Shown here piece by piece: positions 23,739-31,061 of a stretch of DNA of 32,974 bases. The stretch covers positions 1-32,974 of the forward strand of contig CAYLXC010000009.1 in NCBI GenBank assembly GCA_964387865.1, written 5' to 3'. The DNA comes from CAYLXC01 sp964387865. Lineage in GTDB: Bacteria > Patescibacteriota > Microgenomatia > Daviesbacterales > UBA10151. Position 1 is the first letter of the stretch. Every line of letters begins with the position of its first letter. The notes beneath the pieces were generated by a model. The model did not search any database. It had not been told where the DNA came from and saw nothing but the letters and a program-made list of their open reading frames with translations. A program made the translations under genes and the position numbers.

Positions 23739-24245
23739 ATGGTAATAACAAAAACTAAGGAAGAGTTAAAACCGGTCCTGATGAGAGGGGCTAAAGCAAA
23801 GGTAAAAAATCCCTATTATTTAATAAAGGATAATGCACAAGTTATTTTTGTAGTTTCTCCTGGAAGAAATGGATCTGAGTTTAATAAGACTTTAGGATAT
23901 TTTAGTAATTTTGAGGGAATGCAAACTTATCAATGCTTATACGGTCAGGGGATATTTCTAATGCAAAGAAATGATGAGATGGGGGAGGCAAAAGAGTTTA
24001 AAGTAGTAACTTTAAATCCGGGAAGGCAGGTTCTGGTACCGGCTGGATGGGGAATGTGTATTGTAAATTCCGGAAATAATTTCTTGGTTGTTTTAAGGAA
24101 CAGCTTTCTGGATGAAGATTTGGAAGATGCAAAGCCTTTATTGGAAAAGCAGGGCTTAGTATATTATGTTGTTGAGAAAAAAGGGGAAATTAGCTTTGAA
24201 CAAAACCCGAATTATACATCTTTCCCTCAGATTGCAACTGAATAA
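23739..24245 (+). CDS. Cupin protein like archaeal-type glucose-6-phosphate isomerase
   Basis: A 168-aa single-cupin protein. NPGRQVLVPAGWGMCIVNSG and QGLVYYVVEKKG...NPNY match the pattern of the archaeal/cupin phosphoglucose isomerase family. That enzyme binds a metal through a HxH...E set in the first motif and a His after VPPGW. Here the first motif reads YQCLYGQGIFLMQRND with no His, and the His after GW is replaced (GWGM). So metal-dependent isomerase activity is doubtful; a sugar-binding or regulatory role is possible. It lies 22 bp after the GT26 gene. Confidence 0.65.
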   Translation: MVITKTKEELKPVLMRGAKAKVKNPYYLIKDNAQVIFVVSPGRNGSEFNKTLGYFSNFEGMQTYQCLYGQGIFLMQRNDEMGEAKEFKVVTLNPGRQVLVPAGWGMCIVNSGNNFLVVLRNSFLDEDLEDAKPLLEKQGLVYYVVEKKGEISFEQNPNYTSFPQIATE

Positions 24246-24293
24246 GAGTTTAGACTTCCGGGACAATATATTTTGGCTAGACTGGCAGATTGG

Positions 24294-24307
24294 AGCACCA
24301 TAGTGCT
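24294..24307. terminator. Small hairpin between converging genes
   Basis: AGCAC and GTGCT pair around CATA, followed by AATTTAAT on the plus strand. It sits between the cupin gene (+) and the HTH gene (-). The stem is short, so this is a weak call. Confidence 0.3.
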
Positions 24308-24310
24308 AAT

Positions 24311-24547
24311 TTAATATGAGGTTTGTGGAGGAGATTCAGTAACCGGAGTTTTTTGTGTTATACCAAGTAACCACAACACTGCTTCCTTCTTATATCTTCT
24401 ATCACCTCTGGAATTTATCCTAATTGCTGGTAATTTTCCTCTTTTACCCCACCTCTTGATAGTTAAAGGGGATACTCTTAAAACTTCTGCAACTTCTCTT
24501 ACAGTTAAAAGATCAGGGAGATTATCAAGTGATAACTTGTCAGCCAT
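24311..24547 (-). CDS. Small excisionase/MerR-type HTH DNA-binding protein
   Basis: A 78-aa protein with one HTH_17-type domain: LLTVREVAEVLRVSPLTIKRW, wing GDRRYKKEAVLWLL. I chose ATG 24547 (MADKLSL) because a full promoter (24558-24587) lies directly upstream and would overlap any longer version. Proteins of this kind act as excisionases or small regulators. The domain is related in fold to the HTH units of the membrane proteins at 3536 and 32291, but the signature differs. Confidence 0.8.
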   Translation of the reverse strand: MADKLSLDNLPDLLTVREVAEVLRVSPLTIKRWGKRGKLPAIRINSRGDRRYKKEAVLWLLGITQKTPVTESPPQTSY

Positions 24548-24557
24548 TCTATATTTT

Positions 24558-24587
24558 TGTATATCATAAGAAAACATATGATGTCAA
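24558..24587 (-). promoter_or_regulatory. Promoter of the small HTH gene
   Basis: Minus strand: TTGACA (24582-24587), an 18-bp spacer, TATACA (24558-24563), then 10 nt to ATG 24547. It decides the start codon of the HTH gene. Confidence 0.65.
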
Positions 24588-24625
24588 TCCCTCAATATAT
24601 TCTAGAATGACTACGTCAACCTGAT

Positions 24626-25231
24626 TTACTGTAATTCAACTGTTGCACCTGCTGCCGTAAGTTTAGTCTTTGCTTCTTCAGCGGTTGTTTTATTTACTGA
24701 CTCTAAAACTGGTTTTGGAGCTGCTTCTACCAAATCTTTTGCTTCTTTCAAACCTAAAGTTGGTACTAACTCTCTTACAGCCTTAATAGCAGCTATCTTA
24801 TTTGCTCCTGATGCCGATAAAATAACATTAAATGTTGTTTTTTCTTCAACAGGTTCACCTCCTCCTGGAGCGGCAGCTCCAGCTGCAACTGCTACAGGTG
24901 CTTGAGCTGAAACACCAAATCTGTCTTCCAAAGCATGAACCAAATCCGCAAGTTCCAAAACTGATAGTTTCTCAATCTGTTGAATAATTTTTTCCAAATT
25001 TGCTGAAATACTTCGACTTCGCTCAGTATCTTCGACTGGTTTCGGGGTTGCTTTAGGCTTCTCCTCTTTTGCTGCTTCAGGTTCTGGGGTGGTCGCTTCT
25101 TTTACCACCTCCACAGCTTCTTTGGCTTCTTCAACAGCTTCAGTAGCCTCCTCAGCTGCTTCCTCAGCTTCTTTGGCTTCTTCTACAGCCTCTTCAGCCT
25201 TCACTTCTACTTGTGTTTTATCATCTGCCAT
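24626..25231 (-). CDS. rplL: Ribosomal protein L7/L12 with a long acidic N-terminal extension
   Basis: Residues about 77-201 are a normal L7/L12: the N-terminal dimerisation part (NLEKIIQQIEKLSVLELADLV), the Ala/Gly hinge, and the factor-binding C-terminal domain (FNVILSASGANKIAAIKAVRE; GLKEAKDLVEAAPKPV). Ahead of it are about 76 extra residues. The first 45 are almost only Ala, Glu, Val and Lys in repeated VEEAKEA units and probably form a coiled coil or an acidic helix. A Pro/Lys linker follows, then DTERSRS, which is a translated REP-like repeat. No ATG exists between the extension and the core, so the extension is most likely translated. It is the stalk protein that recruits translation GTPases. 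Confidence 0.93.
   Translation of the reverse strand: MADDKTQVEVKAEEAVEEAKEAEEAAEEATEAVEEAKEAVEVVKEATTPEPEAAKEEKPKATPKPVEDTERSRSISANLEKIIQQIEKLSVLELADLVHALEDRFGVSAQAPVAVAAGAAAPGGGEPVEEKTTFNVILSASGANKIAAIKAVRELVPTLGLKEAKDLVEAAPKPVLESVNKTTAEEAKTKLTAAGATVELQ
25013..25036. repeat. REP-like repeat unit inside rplL
   Basis: ACTTCGACTTCGCTCAGTATC followed by TTCGAC is one arm of the dispersed palindromic repeat type. In frame it encodes VEDTERSRS in the linker between the acidic extension and the L12 core. Confidence 0.65.
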
Positions 25232-25232
25232 A

Positions 25233-25300
25233 TGGTTAGGGTTTAGGGGTTAGGTTTTAGGGTATAGTTTTTCTAAACCCTAGTCGCTAGATCCTAGTCC
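25233..25300. repeat. Degenerate CCCTAA-type repeats between rplJ and rplL
   Basis: The 73-nt spacer is made largely of degenerate GGGTTTAG / GGGGTTAG / CCCTAGTC units. It has no Shine-Dalgarno sequence before rplL. Units before and after about 25270 are in opposite orientation (TTTAGGG against AAACCCTAG), so the spacer can fold. Confidence 0.6.
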
Positions 25301-25304
25301 CTAT

Positions 25305-25835
25305 CTATTCACCTCCCTTCGCTTTTTGTATTTCTGAAAGTGCATATACTAAATTTCTTAAATTTCCCTGTAAGACTGATACCATCCCCTGCAGTGGAGC
25401 AACCAATACTCCAACGACTCCACCTCGTAACTCAACTTTAGTAGGTAATGAGGATAGTTCTATTATTTTTGCCTCATCTAGCTGATCAGACCCTAAAAAT
25501 CCCAATTTTACTTTCCCCAAACCGGAATCTTTCAACATCTTAACTAAAATCTTAATAGGTGAGATCTCATCATCATAGGAGAGTAAAGCTGCTGTTGGAC
25601 CATTATAGAGTGATGAGTCGTGAGTCATGAGTGATGAGTTAGAAAAGGCAAGTTTAAGCAGTGTGTTTTTGGTAATAGTAAATTCTGCATTAAGTTCACG
25701 CAGTTTAGACCTAAGCTCTGAGAGCTGTTTCATTGATAAGCCTTTATAATCTGCAAACACCACAGATTTAGCCTGGGAAAGCTTTTCAGACAATTTTTTT
25801 ACTTGCTCTTCTTTTTGTTGTCTTGTTTTTGGCAT
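25305..25835 (-). CDS. rplJ: Ribosomal protein L10
   Basis: A 176-aa protein that binds 23S rRNA at the stalk base and carries L12 dimers on its C-terminal helix. N-terminal KTRQQKEEQVKKLSEKLSQ, then VVFADYKGLSMKQLSELR, ITKNTLLKLA, and GPTAALLSYDD. I prefer ATG 25835 to the TTG at 25847, since the latter falls in the leader. A small repeat (25608-25639) adds LMTHDSSLY just before NGPTA. It is first in the rplJ-rplL operon with its own promoter and leader. Confidence 0.95.
   Translation of the reverse strand: MPKTRQQKEEQVKKLSEKLSQAKSVVFADYKGLSMKQLSELRSKLRELNAEFTITKNTLLKLAFSNSSLMTHDSSLYNGPTAALLSYDDEISPIKILVKMLKDSGLGKVKLGFLGSDQLDEAKIIELSSLPTKVELRGGVVGVLVAPLQGMVSVLQGNLRNLVYALSEIQKAKGGE
25608..25639. 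repeat. Small repeat inside rplJ
   Basis: GAGTGATGAGT occurs at 25608-25618 and 25629-25639 around CGTGAGTCAT, itself a near copy. It encodes SSLMTHDSSLY on the minus strand and lies in a surface loop of L10. Confidence 0.7.
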
Positions 25836-25880
25836 TGTTTGCTTCAAGTAGGATTTAGTTAGGCACCTACTGTCTTAAGC
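25836..25880 (-). ncRNA. L10-type ribosomal protein leader
   Basis: The minus-strand leader reads AAGACAGTAGGTGCC, a short loop with TAAC, then AAATCCTACTTGAAG before the rplJ start. AGTAGG and CCTACT pair. AGACAGUAGGUG...UCCUAC..GAGG is the known core of the bacterial L10 leader (L10-L12 autoregulatory binding site). The position between promoter and rplJ is as expected. Confidence 0.7.
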
Positions 25881-25886
25881 TTTTCA

Positions 25887-25915
25887 ATTCTATTCCAATC
25901 TTAAGGTGTTGTCAA
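25887..25915 (-). promoter_or_regulatory. Promoter of the rplJ-rplL operon
   Basis: Minus strand: TTGACA (25910-25915), a 17-bp spacer and TAGAAT (25887-25892). The -35 overlaps the stop region of the response-regulator gene. The transcript begins near 25880, just before the L10 leader. Confidence 0.75.
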
Positions 25916-26283
25916 ATCTTCAAGATATTTTTTACTTCCGCAACAATTTGGTCAAGGTTGTATGCAAGTTTTATAAGGTAAGCATCCGCCCCCAGTTTAA
26001 ATCCTTCTTTTATAATTGTATCCTGCCCCAAATTGGTAAGAAGCACAACAGGGATGGATTTTAAGCCTGGATCCTGCTTAATTTCTTTTAAAATCTCCAA
26101 TCCGTTTATGTCAGGAAGCATTATATCCAAAAGCACAAGATCAAATTTTTGCTGTTTTGAAGCTGATAGACCTGATTTTCCATCAGGGAAATCATAAACA
26201 TCAATACCTGCTGCTCTTAACGTATCAGCATAAAGTTGTCTTATGAAATCATCATCTTCAATAAGTAATATCTTTTTGTTCAT
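25912..26283 (-). CDS. Single-domain response regulator (CheY/Spo0F-like)
   Basis: A 123-aa receiver domain with no output domain. Acidic pocket D10/D11, phosphorylation site D53 in LLDIMLPD, T83 in VVLLTN and K105 in AYLIKL. It lies 58 bp downstream of a histidine kinase gene on the same strand and is its likely partner. Lacking a DNA-binding domain, it would act through protein contact or a phosphorelay. Confidence 0.92.
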   Translation of the reverse strand: MNKKILLIEDDDFIRQLYADTLRAAGIDVYDFPDGKSGLSASKQQKFDLVLLDIMLPDINGLEILKEIKQDPGLKSIPVVLLTNLGQDTIIKEGFKLGADAYLIKLAYNLDQIVAEVKNILKI

Positions 26284-26341
26284 ATACTATTTTTATCAGA
26301 TTGCATCAATCAAAATCAAGACTCTCATAATCCATTTTAAG

Positions 26342-27967
26342 TTACAGCTGTCCTATGTATATTTGACTATCAGGCACACTTTCTATCTGACTTACTACTT
26401 GCGGATTTATAGGTATTGAGAAACTGAAGGTTGAGCCTTTTCCTTCCTCTGACTCTGCCCATATTTTACCCTTGTGCTGCGAAATTATAGATTTTGCAAT
26501 ATAAAGCCCAAGCCCGGTACCTTTTGAGCCTTGTTCCAAAACACCCAAAATCCTGAAGAATTTTGTAAAAAGATGAGGCATTGCATCTTTGGGAATACCC
26601 TGACCGTTATCTTGGATGTGGGTTACAACTTCGTTTGGTGTTACATCAAACCATATAGTAATTTTACCTCCGGAGGGAGTATATGATATGGCATTTGTTA
26701 AAAGGTTGGATAATACCTCATTAATTCTGAATTTGTCCACCTTAACTTTTGGCAGGGGTATTTTAGGCTCAATTATATTAAGCTCCTGTTTCTTATCTTT
26801 GGTCTGATCCAAAAGTTCACCTGATACTTCTTTGACATTTGCAAGCCAGTCCGCATCTTCTAAACGAATCGTCAGACTTCCTCTTTCAATTCTTGAAACA
26901 TTAAGAAGATTTTCAACCAAACCCACAAGCCTCTGGGTTGCTATACGCATCCTTAAAAGATAAGTTTTCTGCTGATCGGTCAAAACATTACTAAGATTTT
27001 TTGAAAATACTTGTATGTATCCTTTAAGCGCGGTTAGGGGAGTGCGCAGTTCATGAGCAGCCATGGAAACAAAGTCCAATTTCATTGCCTCAAGCTCCTG
27101 TTCCGCACTAACATCATGAAGGGTTAATATACAGCCCAGGTTATTCTGTAAGCCTTCTGCAATTTGACCCGCAATCAAATTCACAAAAGCCTGTCTTTTT
27201 CCAACCATCTTCAGATTAGATTTGCTAAATATTATACCCTCCATGCCGCCTGTTTTAATAGGACAATAATTTAAGGGAGTAACTTCCGAAGCTGTATCAA
27301 AAATTCTAATCACTTGATCAAGCGTTTTGCCTAAAACCTCTTTTGCCAAATATCCGGTTAAACGCTCTGCAGCATTATTGAAAATAATAATTTTACGCTC
27401 TAAATCAACAGCAATAACTGCATCCGTAATCCCTGAAATAGTTACTTCAAGCTTGTTCCTTTCAGCGGAAATAATTGATTTATCCAGTTTTAGTTGATTG
27501 ACTGCCAAATTAAGTTGTTGCGTACGTTCAATTACTTTTTGCTCAATATTTTGTTGAATAATTTGAACTTTGGAAGTGGCAAGATTCAAAAATTGGGCAA
27601 TAGTTCCAAACTCATCCCTTGAACTTAAGGGTATTCTAAAAGATAAATCCCCTCCTTCAATTCTTTTAATCCCATTGAGGATCATATTTAGGGAAAAAGT
27701 TAAAATTATAACCAAGGTTATAACAATGCCCAAATTAAATATTATGACTAGCGATAAAAATAGGAAAGCTATATGAGAAAAATTTTGCATGCTTTTTTCA
27801 AAAGCTAAAATCTTATCTTGAGTAAAAGGAGGTGTTCTCAATAAAGCTTCAAGTTGACGACCCTCCGTGAATATATAAAAATCAAAACCAAAAATAACAA
27901 TGACAGGGATAATTAAACCAACAATAAGCTTTGCTCTAAAACTGGTAAGGCTTTTAAAAAAGGACAT
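26342..27967 (-). CDS. Membrane histidine kinase (HAMP-PAS-HisKA-HATPase)
   Basis: A 541-aa sensor kinase. Two membrane spans (about residues 13-33 and 66-97) enclose a very short external loop of about 30 residues. HAMP (about 95-145) and a PAS domain follow (about 170-290: ISGITDAVIAVDLERKIIIFN). The phospho-acceptor H305 is in SMAAHELRTPLTALKGYI. The ATPase has the N box NEVLSNLLTNAISYTP, the G1 box DNGQGIP and the G2 box GTGLGLYIAKS. The short loop suggests sensing in the membrane or via PAS. It is paired with the response regulator downstream. Confidence 0.95.
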   Translation of the reverse strand: MSFFKSLTSFRAKLIVGLIIPVIVIFGFDFYIFTEGRQLEALLRTPPFTQDKILAFEKSMQNFSHIAFLFLSLVIIFNLGIVITLVIILTFSLNMILNGIKRIEGGDLSFRIPLSSRDEFGTIAQFLNLATSKVQIIQQNIEQKVIERTQQLNLAVNQLKLDKSIISAERNKLEVTISGITDAVIAVDLERKIIIFNNAAERLTGYLAKEVLGKTLDQVIRIFDTASEVTPLNYCPIKTGGMEGIIFSKSNLKMVGKRQAFVNLIAGQIAEGLQNNLGCILTLHDVSAEQELEAMKLDFVSMAAHELRTPLTALKGYIQVFSKNLSNVLTDQQKTYLLRMRIATQRLVGLVENLLNVSRIERGSLTIRLEDADWLANVKEVSGELLDQTKDKKQELNIIEPKIPLPKVKVDKFRINEVLSNLLTNAISYTPSGGKITIWFDVTPNEVVTHIQDNGQGIPKDAMPHLFTKFFRILGVLEQGSKGTGLGLYIAKSIISQHKGKIWAESEEGKGSTFSFSIPINPQVVSQIESVPDSQIYIGQL

Positions 27968-27973
27968 TAATTT

Positions 27974-28005
27974 AGTTTACTACAATTATGTAAACTAATT
28001 GTAGT
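27974..28005. promoter_or_regulatory. Overlapping inverted repeats before the histidine kinase gene
   Basis: ACTACAATTA (27979-27988) and TAATTGTAGT (27996-28005) are perfect 10-bp arms. AGTTTAC (27974-27980) and GTAAACT (27990-27996) form an overlapping alternative. They sit in the 46-bp gap before the kinase start, which suits an operator. The hairpins are AT-rich and do not look like a terminator. Confidence 0.45.
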
Positions 28006-28013
28006 TTAACAAA

Positions 28014-28646
28014 TTATCGGGGGATTTGGGAGAGTCTCTTTACGCTTATGGCGAACAGACCAAGAGCAAGATAGTACCAAAGAAATTCTATTACCTCAAT
28101 TGACGACTCCAAGAAAGGTAGCCATGCTTGGCTTTCAACTACAAATTCACCGACATGAATCATTGTTAGAGAGGCTGCGGCAAGAAGTATTATATTAAGT
28201 GTTGTTTTAAGATGAGACGAGGCAATATATCCAAAACGGACTCTGACCGCTGCAACAATTAAAATCAAAAAGGGCAAGGTAATAATATGCTGAAGACCCT
28301 GGTCAGTTAAATAATTAAACCACTCTATGAAACCTCCAGTGGTTGGAACCGCCACTGCCTGCGCCAGCCCCCCAGCTTGAGTACGGGAGGTTTTACCAAA
28401 AATATTCTCAAGCCAAAGATAAAATAGCAACTGACCAAAGTAAAATGGGATATGTTTAAGCCAATCATTTATTCTACCTTCTGGGAAAAAGAGAATTGTT
28501 GAAAGAAAAAATGAACCAAGCATGAGGGAAAAGATTATTCTCCCTTTACCCGACCCCAGTTTTTTAATCCCCCACAAAGCAACTGCTAAAGTAAGTACAA
28601 AGCTTATAACTTTATAAATAAACAGTTCATCAAAAAAAGAAACCAT
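28014..28646 (-). CDS. Hypothetical membrane protein with about six spans
   Basis: A 210-aa protein with hydrophobic segments near residues 10-27, 35-53, 66-80, 118-135, 146-162 and 183-200. I do not recognise the family. A hydrophilic loop (about residues 82-105) contains TSRTQAGGLAQAVAVPTTGG, encoded by a GC-rich stretch (28340-28390) unlike its surroundings, so it may be another repeat insertion. It lies between the dockerin gene and the kinase gene on the same strand and may share a transcript with the kinase. Confidence 0.65.
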   Translation of the reverse strand: MVSFFDELFIYKVISFVLTLAVALWGIKKLGSGKGRIIFSLMLGSFFLSTILFFPEGRINDWLKHIPFYFGQLLFYLWLENIFGKTSRTQAGGLAQAVAVPTTGGFIEWFNYLTDQGLQHIITLPFLILIVAAVRVRFGYIASSHLKTTLNIILLAAASLTMIHVGEFVVESQAWLPFLESSIEVIEFLWYYLALGLFAISVKRLSQIPR

Positions 28647-28712
28647 CTAAAATAACCATATACTTTTAAGATACCTAATGTCAAGTCAAACAAAAACTTT
28701 GTTAAACGAAAT

Positions 28713-29609
28713 CTAAAGGTGGGGGACCCAGATCCAGTAGCCTTTACTATTATTAGGAATTCCACCCTGTGCTGAAGCTTCTGGAGTGGCCTCTCCTGGG
28801 GAGCCTGTAAGCTGGGGAAGTGGTGAAGTCCAGGCTCCTGATGCTCCTGCCTTACCCATATTTTTAATAACAAATGCCAAATCCACTGTATTTATTATTC
28901 CATCCTTATTAAGATCCGCCACTGAATTCCAATTCTTTGAGGAGACAGTCGCACCAAAGGCACCAATCACAATTGCAAAATCTGCCGTATTTATAACATT
29001 ATCATCGTTTAAATCTCCTGTTAATAAGTTTAACGGTTTTCCATCATTTAACTTGCTGACAGTTGGAGACATGGTGAATGCAGAAGATGTAGCAATCTGG
29101 GCAGATCCTTTAAGAAGTGCCGTGTATTTTGAACCTGTTGAAAGTCCTGCCAAAGATAGGTTGGAATAGCTTCCGGAGGAGGGAAGGTTTACTGTAAAAT
29201 TAAGTACAAATTTGGGATTGGATGTTAAGGTTCCTTCAACAATTCCAATAAATAATTTGGTTGATTGGTCCTTTTCATTTCTTCCTTCCAAAGTAGCGCT
29301 TAAAGATAAGGTTGGACCGAATGATGTTGCAATTGTAGGTGATAAGGATTCCAGTTCATCTGCTGAATCCGGTGAGTCAATATCTTTTCCGCTCTTTTCA
29401 GAAAGATCAAGAAGTTCTTTAGCAGCAGAGGTTGTAGGTTTTGGAGAAGGTATAGGGGAAGTAACCGGGGATTTTTTAGTATCTTTGGTATCGGTAGCTT
29501 TGCTGCTTACCTCTTGATTTTCAGAAGCAAGATATGCACCAACTGGGATAGAAAGGATTATAAATATGTAAACTCCCAAAAAAAGACGTGATTTTAGTGT
29601 GGTGAACAT
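28713..29609 (-). CDS. Exported dockerin type I protein
   Basis: A 298-aa protein. N-terminal signal or anchor (about residues 8-27), a Ser/Thr/Pro-rich linker (40-62), a beta-rich middle domain (about 98-185), then a dockerin (about 197-253). The dockerin has two EF-hand-like calcium loops, GDLNDDNVINTADF and ADLNKDGIINTVDL. A Pro/Ser/Gly-rich tail follows, ending WIWVPHL. Dockerins bind cohesins; no cohesin is seen in this window. It is divergent from the gene at 29635. Confidence 0.88.
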   Translation of the reverse strand: MFTTLKSRLFLGVYIFIILSIPVGAYLASENQEVSSKATDTKDTKKSPVTSPIPSPKPTTSAAKELLDLSEKSGKDIDSPDSADELESLSPTIATSFGPTLSLSATLEGRNEKDQSTKLFIGIVEGTLTSNPKFVLNFTVNLPSSGSYSNLSLAGLSTGSKYTALLKGSAQIATSSAFTMSPTVSKLNDGKPLNLLTGDLNDDNVINTADFAIVIGAFGATVSSKNWNSVADLNKDGIINTVDLAFVIKNMGKAGASGAWTSPLPQLTGSPGEATPEASAQGGIPNNSKGYWIWVPHL

Positions 29610-29622
29610 AGATTAATTGTAC

Positions 29623-29628
29623 TACAAT
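29623..29628 (+). promoter_or_regulatory. -10 box of the 29635 gene, leaderless
   Basis: TACAAT lies 6 nt before the ATG at 29635. The stretch is in the 25-bp gap between divergent genes. It decides for ATG 29635 over the upstream TTG at 29617. Confidence 0.5.
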
Positions 29629-29634
29629 CAAATA

Positions 29635-30618
29635 ATGATAAAAATCCTATTCAATACCTTATTGGGGATAGTTTTAATCTTCATTTGGTCACGTTTTGTA
29701 AATTTAGAGGAAATTTTTCAAACTATTTTAAAAGTAAATCCAATAAATCTGGGACCAATTTTTCTGTTTATGCTTTTATCTCCAATAATTCGTGCATTAA
29801 GACTAAAAATATTCTTATCTGAAATTAAAAAAATACCTCTCAAGAATTTAATCTTTCTTAACGGGGCAGCGCTCATGCTAAATTTTTTTATTCCGATTCG
29901 GGCAGGAGAGATTGCAAAAGGAGTTTATTTGAATACAAAATTCGGGCTAAATTTAGGAAAATCTGTTGTTTGGATTTTTTTGGACAGGTTTGTGGATTTT
30001 TTGGTAGTATTAATATTGTCTGCTGGACTGTTGTTGGTAATTCCGACCTCTCTTAGTATAACAATTATAATTTTTATAACAATTATACTAAGCATCGCCT
30101 TGGGTTTGACTTATTTGGCTATATTCCAAGCCAATTTCACTAAAAAAATAATCATTTTCTTGAAACATTTATTTATAGAAAAGCATATTAAGATATATTT
30201 TGAGAGGTTTAGTCATCTCATTTTAGACTCGTTTAGTATTTTAAGAAGACATCCAAAAGATTTGCTTCTTATCATGTTTATTACAATATTAGCTTATGCT
30301 GCTGATGCGGCTATCTGGTATTTTACATTCTTATCTTTAGAAGTAAATATGGAATTTTTGAAAATGTATTTAGGACAGCTTTTATCTGCACTTACTTATT
30401 TAGTACCGGCAGCACCGGGTTACGTTGGGTCAGCTGAAGCCTCAGGTTCTTTAATCTTAACAGGGATGTTTGGAATAGATGTTAATTTAGCATCTGCCAT
30501 GATAGTTTTGTTTCATATTTTATCAGCTTTATTTGTGCTAGTTTTTGGACTAATTTCAATATACAATCTCAAAATTAATCTTGGATCAATTCTTAAGAGA
30601 GCTCTTAAGCGCAATTAA
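29635..30618 (+). CDS. YbhN/UPF0104 (AglD/LPG-synthase-like) membrane protein
   Basis: A 327-aa polytopic protein. The family pattern is seen in SPIIRALRLKIFLSE, NGAALMLNFFIPIRAGEIAKG, VWIFLDRFVDFLVVL and LTYLVPAAPGYVGSAEA. Related proteins include the membrane part of lysyl-phosphatidylglycerol synthase and AglD-like proteins, which act in lipid or glycolipid transfer. There is no soluble synthase domain here. The role is probably in envelope lipid or glycan handling, consistent with the nearby glycosyltransferases, but the substrate is unknown. Confidence 0.85.
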   Translation: MIKILFNTLLGIVLIFIWSRFVNLEEIFQTILKVNPINLGPIFLFMLLSPIIRALRLKIFLSEIKKIPLKNLIFLNGAALMLNFFIPIRAGEIAKGVYLNTKFGLNLGKSVVWIFLDRFVDFLVVLILSAGLLLVIPTSLSITIIIFITIILSIALGLTYLAIFQANFTKKIIIFLKHLFIEKHIKIYFERFSHLILDSFSILRRHPKDLLLIMFITILAYAADAAIWYFTFLSLEVNMEFLKMYLGQLLSALTYLVPAAPGYVGSAEASGSLILTGMFGIDVNLASAMIVLFHILSALFVLVFGLISIYNLKINLGSILKRALKRN

Positions 30619-30710
30619 TAATTGCTAAGGGAGTCGCTCGTCACACTCAAAAAGCACCGTTCGACTGATATTTCTCAAACATTGAAGTTTTAATTTTAGT
30701 CTCACTGTGG

Positions 30711-30747
30711 AAAGTTTTGTGATTTAGGTCTTCACACAAAACTTTCT
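30711..30747. repeat. Perfect 12-bp inverted repeat
   Basis: GAAAGTTTTGTG (30711-30722) and CACAAAACTTTC (30736-30747) with a 13-nt loop. Confidence 0.8.
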
Positions 30748-30812
30748 AACTGTTTTTGTGAGTTGTGACTTCGCTCCTATTCTAAAATTTGCATTGATAC
30801 AAAGGGCGTTAA

Positions 30813-30911
30813 AAAATCGAGGGCGAGGCAACAGGGGGAACCGGATACTGACCGAACGTAGTGAGGGAATATCCGAGGGGGTGAGCCCCCGTTAACGAGC
30901 CCGAAGATTTT
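30813..30911. ncRNA. Possible structured RNA or palindromic element
   Basis: A nested set of pairings: AAAATC/GATTTT (30813-30818, 30906-30911), GGGC/GCCC (30821-30824, 30899-30902), AAC-GGGGG/CCCCC-GTT (30830-30838, 30886-30893) and CGGATA/TATCCG (30842-30847, 30870-30875). GGGGG/CCCCC can also pair locally at 30876-30890. It is GC-rich against an AT-rich background. It could be a structured RNA, or a REP-type element (it contains CCGAACGTAGTGAGGG, a repeat-like sequence). No known RNA family was recognised. Confidence 0.4.
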
Positions 30912-30941
30912 AGCCCGACTATCATTGCAAGAGAGTTTTGT

Positions 30942-30965
30942 GATACTTTTGCGACCAAAAGTATC
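30942..30965. terminator. Strong 10-bp hairpin
   Basis: GATACTTTTG and CAAAAGTATC pair perfectly around CGAC, followed by AATTTAAATATATTTT. It may be a terminator for upstream transcription, or part of the possible element at 30711-30965. Confidence 0.4.
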
Positions 30966-31061
30966 AATTTAAATATATTTTAAATAGAAGCTAAGTCTAA
31001 CTTAACTGAGGGCCCATGGTGGGGGAAAAGGAGACCTAGCGAGACCTTTAGAATAAAGCTA

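Noticed and set aside
28604..28873. An 89-codon minus-strand frame at the start of the membrane protein gene
   Set aside because: It overlaps the dockerin gene and the membrane protein gene in another frame and has no start signal.
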